Assembly (NCBI RefSeq): GCF_013166595.1
Contig: NZ_JABKKG010000002.1
Coordinates: forward strand, 1-64,000
Direction: 5' to 3'
Source: Palleniella intestinalis
GTDB taxonomy: Bacteria > Bacteroidota > Bacteroidia > Bacteroidales > Bacteroidaceae
Length of the DNA: 64,000 nucleotides
Under the pieces are notes generated by a model, which was not told where the DNA came from, did no database searches, and saw only the letters and a list, made by a program, of their open reading frames with translations. The position numbers and the translations under genes were made by a program. Shown in pieces: positions 36,558 through 44,146 of the stretch; position 1 is the stretch's first letter; the number at the start of each line of letters is the position of its first letter.

Positions 36558-37103
36558 TTGCTAACAAAGCCAGAATACATACAGCTTAAGGCGTACGCGC
36601 GCCTGCATGGCACCATCATGGGACTGCTGTGGATTGCCAGTTTTGCGTGCTTCGTGGGAAGCATCTCCGAGCCGTTCCTGTCCTTCTTATTCAATTTCAC
36701 CATCATCTTCATCCCATTCCTCGCAGCTTCCTTCGTGCGCCACTACCGCGACAGAGTGTTGGGAGGAATGCTCAGTTTCCGACGCGCCTACTGCTACTCA
36801 CTGCTGATTTTCTTCTATGCAACGCTGCTGCTTGCCATAGCACAGTGGGCATACTTTGAGTTCCTTGACCAGGGCAGGATGCTCGCAAGCATGACAAGGA
36901 CAATAGGCACGCCGGAATTCGCACCAGTTCTTGAAGCATACAAAGTGTCCAAAGAGGAAGTCCTTGCACAGCTGCACATCCTCTCCGAGACACGCCCGAT
37001 AGACTTTGCATTCACGTTCATGTGGATGAACATCTTTTTCGGTGTAATCCTCAGCTGGTTCATCGCACTGTTCACCAAAAGAAGCGTGGCAAGAACCAAC
37101 TAA
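36558..37103 (+). CDS. DUF4199 family membrane protein
   Basis: A 181-residue membrane protein with four hydrophobic segments (about residues 20-40, 44-62, 76-98 and 155-175), matching the DUF4199 family of Bacteroidetes. Function unknown. It is often the gene just before a dolichol-phosphate-mannose-synthase-like glycosyltransferase, as here (78 bp). The start is taken as TTG at 36558, because the expected N-terminus (x-x-x-YIQLKAYARLHG) begins there. The first in-frame ATG lies 16 codons later and would remove conserved residues. Confidence 0.8.
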   Translation: MLTKPEYIQLKAYARLHGTIMGLLWIASFACFVGSISEPFLSFLFNFTIIFIPFLAASFVRHYRDRVLGGMLSFRRAYCYSLLIFFYATLLLAIAQWAYFEFLDQGRMLASMTRTIGTPEFAPVLEAYKVSKEEVLAQLHILSETRPIDFAFTFMWMNIFFGVILSWFIALFTKRSVARTN

Positions 37104-37181
37104 CAGTAACACAGCCTTTGCCGTGAGCAAGAATGAATCCTCTCCTCTTAAAGGTACGGCACAAAAAAACATAACAAGAAA

Positions 37182-38141
37182 ATGAATCTTTCCGTCATCA
37201 TACCACTCTTCAACGAAGAAGAGTCACTACCGGAACTGCATGCGTGGATAGCTCGTGTATGCAACGAAAACAAATTGTCCTATGAAGTGATATTCGTCAA
37301 CGACGGGTCGACAGACCGTTCATGGGATGTCATCGAGCGGCTTGCCGCCAACAACCCTGAGGTGCGCGGCATAAAGTTCCGCCGCAACTACGGCAAATCT
37401 CCTGCCCTCTTCTGCGGATTCGACCGGGCAGAAGGCGATGTGGTCATAACCATGGATGCCGACTTGCAGGATTCCCCTGACGAGATACCGGAACTCTACC
37501 GCATGATAAAGGAGGAAGGCTACGACCTTGTCAGCGGATTCAAGATGAACCGCTCAAAGGGCGACCCGCTGTCCAAAACCATCCCGACAAAGCTCTTCAA
37601 CGCCACCGCACGGAAAGTGTCAGGCATACACAACCTCCACGACTTCAACTGCGGACTGAAGGCGTACCGCAAGGAGGTGGTGAAGAACATTGAGGTTTAC
37701 GGCGAAATGCACCGCTACATCCCTTACCTCGCCAAGAATGCCGGCTTCACAAGAATAGGCGAAAAACTCGTGCATCATCAGGCGCGCAAATACGGCACAT
37801 CAAAGTTCATGGGCTGGAACCGCTTTGTCAACGGCTACCTCGACCTTATGACACTGTGGTTTCTCTCAGCCTTCGGCCGCAAGCCGATGCACGTGTTCGG
37901 ATTCCTCGGCTCCCTGATGTTCTTCATAGGATTCGTAGCAGTTGTGTTGCTTGGCGCCGACAAACTTTACTGCCTCTCGGCAGGCATTCCGCAGCGGCTC
38001 ATCACCGACTCGCCTTATTTCTTCATCTCCCTGACAATGATGATTATCGGCACACAGCTTTTCCTTGCCGGATTCTTAGGCGACCTCATCTCCCGCACAT
38101 CGCAGGGACGCAATGACTACCTGATAGAGAAAACTGTATAA
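37182..38141 (+). CDS. Family 2 glycosyltransferase (polyprenyl-phosphate type)
   Basis: A 319-residue enzyme like bacterial DPM1/ArnC/GtrB proteins that transfer a sugar from a nucleotide sugar to a polyprenyl phosphate. The GT-A domain has VIIPLFNEEESLPELH, FVNDGSTDRSWDVI and the metal-binding TMDADLQDSPDEIPE. Two C-terminal membrane helices (about residues 232-255 and 270-295) anchor it with the active site in the cytoplasm. It probably works with the DUF4199 protein upstream. The acceptor pathway is not evident. Confidence 0.92.
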   Translation: MNLSVIIPLFNEEESLPELHAWIARVCNENKLSYEVIFVNDGSTDRSWDVIERLAANNPEVRGIKFRRNYGKSPALFCGFDRAEGDVVITMDADLQDSPDEIPELYRMIKEEGYDLVSGFKMNRSKGDPLSKTIPTKLFNATARKVSGIHNLHDFNCGLKAYRKEVVKNIEVYGEMHRYIPYLAKNAGFTRIGEKLVHHQARKYGTSKFMGWNRFVNGYLDLMTLWFLSAFGRKPMHVFGFLGSLMFFIGFVAVVLLGADKLYCLSAGIPQRLITDSPYFFISLTMMIIGTQLFLAGFLGDLISRTSQGRNDYLIEKTV

Positions 38142-38186
38142 GCGGCCGTGCCGTACAGCGGAACTTCCATAAACAAAAACAAACCC

Positions 38187-38828
38187 GTGAAAAGGAAACT
38201 TCTCATATTCTTGACAGCACTCTCCGCACTCACTGCAATAGCACAGACGACGGAGGAGGCTACAGACAAAAAAGCTCCCTTCCTCGAAAGCATTTCCGTG
38301 GGCATCGACCTCATGGGACCGATAAGGCGCGCGATGAGTGACCGAGGGGAATACCAGGCCACTGTACAAGCCCACATAAAGGGATTGTTCCTGCCTACCG
38401 TAGAGGTGGGCTACGGCACAGCGGACAGATACGACGCCGACACGTACACTTCCTACAAGACAAAAGCTCCGTTCGGACGCATAGGATGCGACTTCAACAT
38501 CCTGAAAAACCGCCACGACGACTATCGGCTGACTGTCGGCATGCGCTACGGCATAACGTCCTTTGACTACGATACGACACTGCCAAACGACGAAGAGCAC
38601 ACATCCTTCACAACCACTGCCGAAAAATGCACACTGCAGTGGGCGGAAATCGTCTTCGGTGCCGATGCGAAAGTGTGGGGAGCGCTCCACATGGGATGGT
38701 CACTGCGCTACCGCCGCAAACTGAGCTGCTCTGACTACACAAACATCCCGCTCTACGCACCGGGCTACGGACGAGGCACGGAATCATCACGCTGGATGGC
38801 ATTGTACAACATAAGCATGCAATTCTGA
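38187..38828 (+). CDS. DUF6048 family exported protein
   Basis: About 213 residues. With the GTG at 38187 as start, the protein begins with a good signal peptide (MKRKLLIFLTALSALTAIAQ); a further GTG at 38148 gives a longer, poorer one. The mature part has antiparallel, aromatic-rich strands (GRIGCDFNILKNRHDDYRLTVGMRYG), resembling a small outer-membrane beta-barrel of the DUF6048 family, and ends in a hydrophobic strand NISMQF. Function unknown. It precedes apbE by 31 bp. Confidence 0.75.
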   Translation: MKRKLLIFLTALSALTAIAQTTEEATDKKAPFLESISVGIDLMGPIRRAMSDRGEYQATVQAHIKGLFLPTVEVGYGTADRYDADTYTSYKTKAPFGRIGCDFNILKNRHDDYRLTVGMRYGITSFDYDTTLPNDEEHTSFTTTAEKCTLQWAEIVFGADAKVWGALHMGWSLRYRRKLSCSDYTNIPLYAPGYGRGTESSRWMALYNISMQF

Positions 38829-38859
38829 CATTACAGACCATAAAAACCTAAGCAAAACA

Positions 38860-39858
38860 TTGGACAAGAACAAACGACTCCTATGGCAGCTGCCGGCGCT
38901 CGCACTCCTCATCGTCGGCACAGTCATCATCATACGACAGCAGCAGACCATGCCTTATCAGCACGATAAAGGCATGGTCTTCGGCACATTCTACAGCATA
39001 ACCTACCAGCACGACAAAAACCTGAAGAAAGAGATAGAGGCTGAACTCCGGAAAGTGGACAACTCACTTTCCACCTTCAACAAACGCTCCGTAATCTCTG
39101 CCATAAACCGCAACGAACGTGTGGCAATAGACCAAATGTTCCTCAACGTGTTCGACCTTGCGAAACAAATAAGCAAAGACACCGACGGGGCGTTCGACAT
39201 AACCGTGGCGCCATTGGTCAACGCGTGGGGATTCGGCTTCAAGAACGACTGCCCGCCTACAAAAGAGACAATCGACTCACTGCGCCGGTTCGTGGGCTTC
39301 GAGAAAGTATCACTCATAGGGAAAAGCATCAGGAAAAGCAACCCTGACATAATGCTTGACTGCTCCGCCATAGCGAAGGGCTACGGCTCGGATGTCGTGG
39401 CACGCTACCTGACCGCCTTGGGAATAAAGAACTTCATGGTGGAAATAGGCGGCGAGATTGTCGCAAAAGGCATCTCACCGAAACGCCTGCCGTGGAAAAT
39501 CGGCGTGGAGAAGCCTGTCGACGACTCACTCGCACAGAAGAAAGAACTGCAGACCGTGCTCGACATAACAGACATTGCCATGGCGACATCCGGCAATTAC
39601 CGCAACTTCTACTACAAGGACGGAAAGAAATACGCACACACCATCGACCCAAAGACGGGCTATCCCGTACAGCACAGCATACTCTCCGCCACCGTCCTGT
39701 GCAAAGAATGCGCACGCGCCGATGCCTACGCGACATCATTCATGGTCATGGGACTGGAGAAGGCAAAGGCGGTGCTTGCACGCCACAGCGACATGAAGGC
39801 GTACATCATCTATGACGACAACGGCAAATACAAGGTGTGGAAATCCGAGGGACTTTGA
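38860..39858 (+). CDS. apbE: FAD:protein FMN transferase (ApbE)
   Basis: A 332-residue protein anchored by an N-terminal membrane segment (LPALALLIVGTVIII). It transfers FMN from FAD to threonine residues of flavoproteins such as the NqrB/NqrC and RnfG/RnfD subunits. Visible family motifs: GTFYSITYQ, DNSLSTFNKRSVISAINR, FDITVAPLVNAWGFG, DCSAIAKGYGSDVVARYL, GGEIVAKG and HTIDPKTGYPV near the metal site. The start is TTG at 38860; no suitable ATG exists upstream. Confidence 0.93.
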   Translation: MDKNKRLLWQLPALALLIVGTVIIIRQQQTMPYQHDKGMVFGTFYSITYQHDKNLKKEIEAELRKVDNSLSTFNKRSVISAINRNERVAIDQMFLNVFDLAKQISKDTDGAFDITVAPLVNAWGFGFKNDCPPTKETIDSLRRFVGFEKVSLIGKSIRKSNPDIMLDCSAIAKGYGSDVVARYLTALGIKNFMVEIGGEIVAKGISPKRLPWKIGVEKPVDDSLAQKKELQTVLDITDIAMATSGNYRNFYYKDGKKYAHTIDPKTGYPVQHSILSATVLCKECARADAYATSFMVMGLEKAKAVLARHSDMKAYIIYDDNGKYKVWKSEGL

Positions 39859-39878
39859 CTTTTAGTTAACAGCGCAAA

Positions 39879-40553
39879 ATGCTGACAGCACTGACAATAT
39901 ATGACAAACTCAGGGAGTTGCCCCTCTTCCAAGGAATGAGTGGCAGCGACTTTCAGGACATCGTGGCACGTGTCCGCTTTGGCTTCCGGCGTTACTCGCG
40001 AAACACGATAGTGGCAAACAGCGGCGACCGCTGCGACGGCCTGCTCTTCCTGCTTGACGGGGAAGTGGAAATGATCTCCACCTCCGCCAACCGCTCCTAC
40101 CGTGTGACAGAGTTCATCATGACGCCCGAAGTCCTCGAGCCGGAACGCGCGTTCGGGCTGCAGCAACATTACCTGCGCACATACAGGGCGCGCTCAATAT
40201 GCCATGTCCTGCACATCGGCAAGGACGACACTCTGCTCCTCTCGTCCGAATTCATGGTCTTCCGCCTGAACATTCTGAACATCATCTCCACACAGTCACA
40301 ACGGTTCCAAAAGGAATTATGGCGGCACTATCCTGCAAATGACAATGAAAGGGTGATGCGATTCCTCTACGCACACTGCACGAGGAAAACAGGGAAAAAA
40401 ATCTTCCACATAAAGATGAGACAGCTGGCTGCTGAGACAGGGATGACGCGAAACGAAGTCTCCAAAGCTCTCAATGACCTTGAATCGGCAGGAAAGCTTC
40501 TGCTGCAGCGCGGAATCATAAACATCCCAAAAATGGAAGCCATTTGGTTATAA
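39879..40553 (+). CDS. Crp/Fnr-family transcription regulator
   Basis: A 224-residue protein with a cyclic-nucleotide-binding-like domain (about residues 15-125, GDRCDGLLFLLDGEVEMIS) and a C-terminal winged helix (MRQLAAETGMTRNEVSKALNDLESAGKLLLQRGIINI, about 183-219). No Fe-S cysteine pattern. It starts 20 bp after apbE and may be in the same operon. Targets unknown. Confidence 0.88.
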   Translation: MLTALTIYDKLRELPLFQGMSGSDFQDIVARVRFGFRRYSRNTIVANSGDRCDGLLFLLDGEVEMISTSANRSYRVTEFIMTPEVLEPERAFGLQQHYLRTYRARSICHVLHIGKDDTLLLSSEFMVFRLNILNIISTQSQRFQKELWRHYPANDNERVMRFLYAHCTRKTGKKIFHIKMRQLAAETGMTRNEVSKALNDLESAGKLLLQRGIINIPKMEAIWL

Positions 40554-40695
40554 AAACTACTGTTCTCCTTTTGGTGACACTTTACCACATAAAACGCAAC
40601 CATTATGACAGCAAAAGGTCACGAGTCCTCATGTGAATCGTGACCTTTTGTTTTTGCAAATAATCGGTATCATACCTTTGCAAATAATGATGCAA

Positions 40696-41247
40696 TTATC
40701 TCATCGCCCAATAAGTGCCGCCGTTGACAGCCATGCGCACATCATGGACACCCTGCTCATTGAGAGACACATCCATTTGGTTGCCGTCAGGCAATGTCGC
40801 CTTTATCGTGCCGTCAGCGTTGAAGCGGAAAAGCTCCGTACGCTTGCCGTCCTCGAGCTGCGACCACGAATCCTCCGCCTTGTCATAGACAAAGACGACA
40901 ACCTCGCCGTCAGGCTTCGTAATCTCGTACCCGTCCTTCAGCGTCTTCACGGCATAGTACCTTCCGTCCTCGCCCATTACTTTCTTGGTCTTGCCAACAT
41001 TGCTTGCAAGCGGATTGCTGCCGGACCAGAACTCTATGGTGTTGAAAAGCAGCACATCGGCCACTCCGGCAATGACATAGACAGGAGAGGTAAGTATGAA
41101 AATCACCTCATTAAGGAACTTGTTCTTCGTGGCACGCTGGTTCCATGAAGAATACTTGTTGAACAGTGTGAACGAACCAAGGCATGAGCTGAACAGCAAA
41201 AGGGAAGCCATGGCAATAGAAGCGAGTTTTAATGTCTTGTGTCTCAT
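40696..41247 (-). CDS. DUF3332 family lipoprotein
   Basis: A 183-residue protein with a lipoprotein signal (ASIAMASLLLFSSC) and the conserved core GSFTLFNKYSSWNQRATKNKFLNEVIFI of DUF3332 proteins. A hydrophobic segment (LTSPVYVIAGVADVLLFNTIEFW) follows, with beta-rich repeats such as DGRYYAVKTLKDGYEITKPDGEVVVF in the second half. Function unknown. It lies downstream of the HU-like gene on the same strand (92 bp). Confidence 0.85.
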   Translation of the reverse strand: MRHKTLKLASIAMASLLLFSSCLGSFTLFNKYSSWNQRATKNKFLNEVIFILTSPVYVIAGVADVLLFNTIEFWSGSNPLASNVGKTKKVMGEDGRYYAVKTLKDGYEITKPDGEVVVFVYDKAEDSWSQLEDGKRTELFRFNADGTIKATLPDGNQMDVSLNEQGVHDVRMAVNGGTYWAMR

Positions 41248-41339
41248 AATTTCCTGAATATAAATTGTTTGTGTTACTATGTCATTTACTCAAAACGCTG
41301 CAGGCATACCACGGCAGCTGCTTCATGACGGACGGCGGT

Positions 41340-41840
41340 TTATTCACCGTCATCCTGTGTGCTTGGCGCAAAGCTTCTTACAATCTTCTTGCGCTCCGCG
41401 TCAATCTTCACGCGTGATGCCGTATCCCAACTGAAGCGCACATCCTGCCCCAACTCAGCGCGACTGAATTGTCCGGAAGGGAGGGTAAGCAGCTTGGCCT
41501 GCTTCACTGCCGAGCCGATCTTTGCCTGCGCACGCACGTCACCTGTGTTCGGGTCAATGTCAGCGATCTTCTTGAATCCGTTGCTGCGGACAGAGATTTT
41601 GAAGATTGCGAGGTCGTCAATCTTTACAGACCTGCCGTTAAGCAGCTGCTCCCTGACACATTTCACAAAGTCGATGAGTATTCCCTCGATAGTTCCCGAA
41701 GAAAACGGACTGTTGTGCTCTGCCATGTGCATTGCCATTTCATGGATGTTCAAGGTCTCTTTCGGAACCGGGCGCACATACCATAACTTTTCTGTAGTCT
41801 CTTCCATGCTGTTAGCCTGATACCATGTGAGTTCAACCAT
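41340..41840 (-). CDS. HU-like DNA-binding protein (HU-HIG type)
   Basis: A 166-residue member of the long Bacteroidetes HU family. The HU-like fold covers about residues 20-130 (LNIHEMAMHMAEHNSPFSSGTIEGILIDFVKCVREQLLNGRSVKIDDLAIFKISV). A short basic tail (DAERKKIVRSF) ends the protein. Members are basic, bend DNA and occur in many copies per genome. Its upstream region is the repeat-dense 41.9-43.5 kb stretch with 21-bp periodic arrays. Confidence 0.85.
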   Translation of the reverse strand: MVELTWYQANSMEETTEKLWYVRPVPKETLNIHEMAMHMAEHNSPFSSGTIEGILIDFVKCVREQLLNGRSVKIDDLAIFKISVRSNGFKKIADIDPNTGDVRAQAKIGSAVKQAKLLTLPSGQFSRAELGQDVRFSWDTASRVKIDAERKKIVRSFAPSTQDDGE

Positions 41841-42020
41841 AATTATAAGAATTTAGGGGTTAATAAAAAAAGTTTTTGTGAACTCCAAAATCACGCTTCC
41901 AAAGGTACGTGTTTTTTTTGACAATACGCAATTTTTCACCGACTTTTTTCGCGGATTTAACATTGTTTTTCAAAAATCATAGCGATTTGTCGCGGATTTG
42001 TCATGTATTTTGTGTTATAT

Positions 42021-42189
42021 GTTTCATACTGTGCAATTTTTTTCCTACGCTGTGAAAATTTTATCGAATGATGTAAGAGATTTGTAGCACGATGTAAGAG
42101 GTTTGCTACACGCTGTAAGATGTTTGTAAAAACGCTGTCAGAGATTTGTAAAACGCTGTGGAAATTTTATAATACACTGTCAAAAAAAA
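42021..42189. repeat. 21-bp tandem repeat, block A (8 units)
   Basis: Eight degenerate units, seven of 21 bp and one of 22 bp, such as GTAGCACGATGTAAGAGG and GCTACACGCTGTAAGATG, each ending in a T-run. It shares the lead-in TTTTGTGTTATATGTT and the unit family with block B. Confidence 0.8.
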
Positions 42190-42261
42190 TTATTGTTGCA
42201 CGGTAAAATTACCCAAGTTGTTGTAAAATAAAATTCCTATAGCAACTGTTTCGCATCAGAT

Positions 42262-42357
42262 GTGGAGGAGCCACAGCCCTTATGGTAACCGCCTGCTTCA
42301 GCCGTGCGGATTAGAGACTATCGCCATTAGTTGTGTGGCAGAGCCACACTCCTTTCT
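42262..42357. repeat. Half copy of the family-2 palindromic element
   Basis: GTGGAGGAGCCACAGCCC, GGTAACCGC, GCTTCAGCC and TGTGTGGCAGAGCCACACTC follow the order seen at 5547-5640 with scattered changes. The matching right arms are absent. Confidence 0.65.
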
Positions 42358-42402
42358 GTCTCAATTCATTGCACATATAAGTCATTATATTTTGTGTTAT
42401 AT

Positions 42403-42634
42403 GTTCCACGCCGTGCAATTTTTTTTCCACGCCGCCGAAATTTTGTTCCACGCCGCCGAAGCTTCTGTTCCACGCTGCCGAAATTTTGCAGCGCGCCGCC
42501 GAAATTTTACAGCGCGCCGCCAGAGATTTGTAGCACGCCGCCAGAGATTTGTCACACGCTTTCATAGGTTTGTCACACGCTGCCAGAAATTTGTCATACA
42601 ATGTCAGAGATTTATCGCACATTGCCGAAATATA
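42403..42634. repeat. 21-bp tandem repeat, block B (11 units)
   Basis: Eleven units, ten of 21 bp and one of 22 bp. The trend runs from GTTCCACGCCGCCGAAATTT to GTCACACGCTGCCAGAAATT, all with a central CGC-type core and a terminal T-run. Confidence 0.85.
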
Positions 42635-42639
42635 TCAAA

Positions 42640-42981
42640 GTAAGTTCTACGGAATTTCAACTACTAAGCTGATTTTTAATTTTTGCCACAGCACCGTGAA
42701 ACGGTGGCTCTTCGTTAACCCTGTATGCAGCTTGCTGCATGCAGGGTAATATGTGCGCATGGGCAGCACCGTAAGACGGTGCCTCACACTGAACGATGAT
42801 TATTGGAGAACATTTATACTATGAGGCACCGTCTTACGGTGCAGGATTGTGAGATGAGTTAACCGCCAATGTCGCTATGCTCCATAGGCGGTTAACAAAG
42901 AGTCACCGTTTCACGGTGCTTTAATAGCGTATTTTGTTTCAACGAATAATTGGTATTTCGTCAAACTCATGTTATATTATA
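42640..42981. repeat. MITE-like element, family 1, long copy
   Basis: Left end AGTTCTACGGAATTT and right end TTTCGTCAAACTCATGTTA match the terminal repeats of the 25594-25723 copy. Inside are nested palindromes: GCACCGTGAAACGGTG with CACCGTTTCACGGTGC, GCACCGTAAGACGGTGCCTC with GAGGCACCGTCTTACGGTGC, and GTTAACCGCC with GGCGGTTAAC. No transposase gene. Confidence 0.7.
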
Positions 42982-43254
42982 TCGTACTTACGGTATATCA
43001 TATCAAACTTACTGTATACCATATCAAACTCACAGTATACCATATCAAACTTACTGTATACAATATCAAACTTACTGTATACCATATCAAACTTACTGTA
43101 TACAATATCAAACTTACTGTATACAATATCAAACTTGCAGTATACCATATCAAACTTACTGTATACCATGTCAAACTTACTGTATACCATATCAAACTCA
43201 CAGTATACCATATCAAACTTACAGTATGCCATGTCAAACTTACTGTATATCACG
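42961..43254. repeat. 21-bp tandem repeat, block C (14 units, no indels)
   Basis: Fourteen consecutive units of exactly 21 bp, with consensus TCAAACTTACTGTATAC plus CATA. The first unit (42961-42981) is the right terminus of the MITE-like element. All frames on both strands are almost free of stops, giving artificial repeat proteins of 7-residue period. No spacers are present, so this is not a CRISPR array. Confidence 0.92.
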
Positions 43255-43445
43255 CTGCACTAAAACATTATCCAACACAGCTAAAATGAAATTCTCACGT
43301 TGTTTTGCCGGCTTACGAACTGCTTCATGCACAGGAGCATCGTCAGCGGTTATCTTTACAGAGCAGGGAAATAGAATGCACGGAAAGCTCACTATTATCA
43401 CAGCTAACGTTGCATCTGCCGCAAGTGCGGTGGCGGAAATGCAAT

Positions 43446-43501
43446 GGAAGCCCCCATATAATATAATGTACGCGCGTACATTATATTATATGGGGGCTTC
43501 C
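43446..43501. terminator. Perfect 56-bp palindrome, likely terminator of the corrinoid locus
   Basis: Two 28-nt arms without a loop, centred on GTACGCGCGTAC and ending GGAAGCCCCC/GGGGGCTTCC. It lies 52 bp after the stop of the adenosyltransferase gene. A clear T-run is missing, so a processing or protein-binding role is also possible. Confidence 0.65.
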
Positions 43502-43552
43502 CACTTATCCCTGCGCCATGGCCCAGTGAGACGCGGCATGCCTGTTGCCGGC

Positions 43553-44086
43553 CTACTGTGCGAGGAGGCGTGCGAGTACAAAGAAGAAGTCCGAAAGGCG
43601 GTTGATGTATGCGAGGACATTTTCATCAAGTTCCACCCCACTGTCGGCAAGGCGCAGGATGCTGCGCTCTGCACGGCGGCAGACTGTACGGCAGATGTGC
43701 GCTTGCGAAGAAAGAACCGTGCCGCCGGGGATTATGAACGAGCGCAACGGTGGCAGCTGCTTGTCCATGGCGTCAATGGCTTTTTCAACCGCGAGGACCA
43801 TTTCCGCTGTCACGATGCACGAAGGATGCAGCGCGGTGGTGCTTGTGTCGGTGGCAAGATAGCCGCCGACGGCAAACAGTTCTTGCTGCACGGTGGCAAG
43901 CGTGTCCAAGATGCCGGGAGCGTTCTCCCCTTCCGTGCTGTCCTTGCACAAGGCGGCAAGCATGCCGATGTGTGAGTTCAGTTCGTCGATGGTGCCGTAG
44001 CTTTCGAGCCTGTCACAGCATTTCGGCACTCTTTTGCCTCCGACAAGCGATGTTGTGCCTTTGTCTCCTGTTTTTGTATAAATCAT
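43553..44086 (-). CDS. Cob(I)alamin adenosyltransferase (PduO type)
   Basis: A 177-residue enzyme that transfers the adenosyl group of ATP to cob(I)alamin. The family signature is clear: YTKTGDKGTTSLVGGKRVPK (ATP loop), YGTIDELNSHIG (residues about 30-41) and the C-terminal CRRAERSI with LADSGVELDENVLAYINRLSDFFFVLAR. It is the last gene of the minus-strand corrinoid locus, 60 bp after a symporter gene, which ties the cluster to B12 metabolism. It also recycles cob(I)alamin forms, so it may serve the methyltransferase indirectly. Confidence 0.93.
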   Translation of the reverse strand: MIYTKTGDKGTTSLVGGKRVPKCCDRLESYGTIDELNSHIGMLAALCKDSTEGENAPGILDTLATVQQELFAVGGYLATDTSTTALHPSCIVTAEMVLAVEKAIDAMDKQLPPLRSFIIPGGTVLSSQAHICRTVCRRAERSILRLADSGVELDENVLAYINRLSDFFFVLARLLAQ

Positions 44087-44146
44087 AAGCGTTGGTTTTG
44101 TTACTCGGATGATTCGGACAATCCGAATGATTAGGATTTACCTGTA

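Larger units (their letters stand above)
41841..43552. other. 1.7-kb repeat-dense non-coding region
   Basis: Between the HU-like gene and the cobalamin adenosyltransferase gene. It holds three blocks of 21-bp tandem repeats, one family-2 palindromic segment, one long family-1 MITE-like element, and a perfect 56-bp palindrome. The many long open frames here are caused by the repeat period (a multiple of three) and have no other support. Confidence 0.75.

Noticed and set aside
40633..41148. 171-residue open frame antisense to the DUF3332 gene
   Set aside because: The minus-strand lipoprotein has a clear signal sequence and family core; the plus frame has none.
42260..42643. Heptad-like repeat proteins on either strand of block B
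   Set aside because: Same effect of the 21-bp period; the composition follows the DNA repeat and no flanking gene signals exist.
42961..43254. CRISPR array
   Set aside because: Repeats follow each other without spacers, and no cas gene is near.
42969..43289. Open frames of about 80-340 residues with 7-residue repeats (TVYHIKL type) across block C
   Set aside because: Both strands and several frames are open at once because the 21-bp period is a multiple of three. No start region, promoter or family supports a protein.
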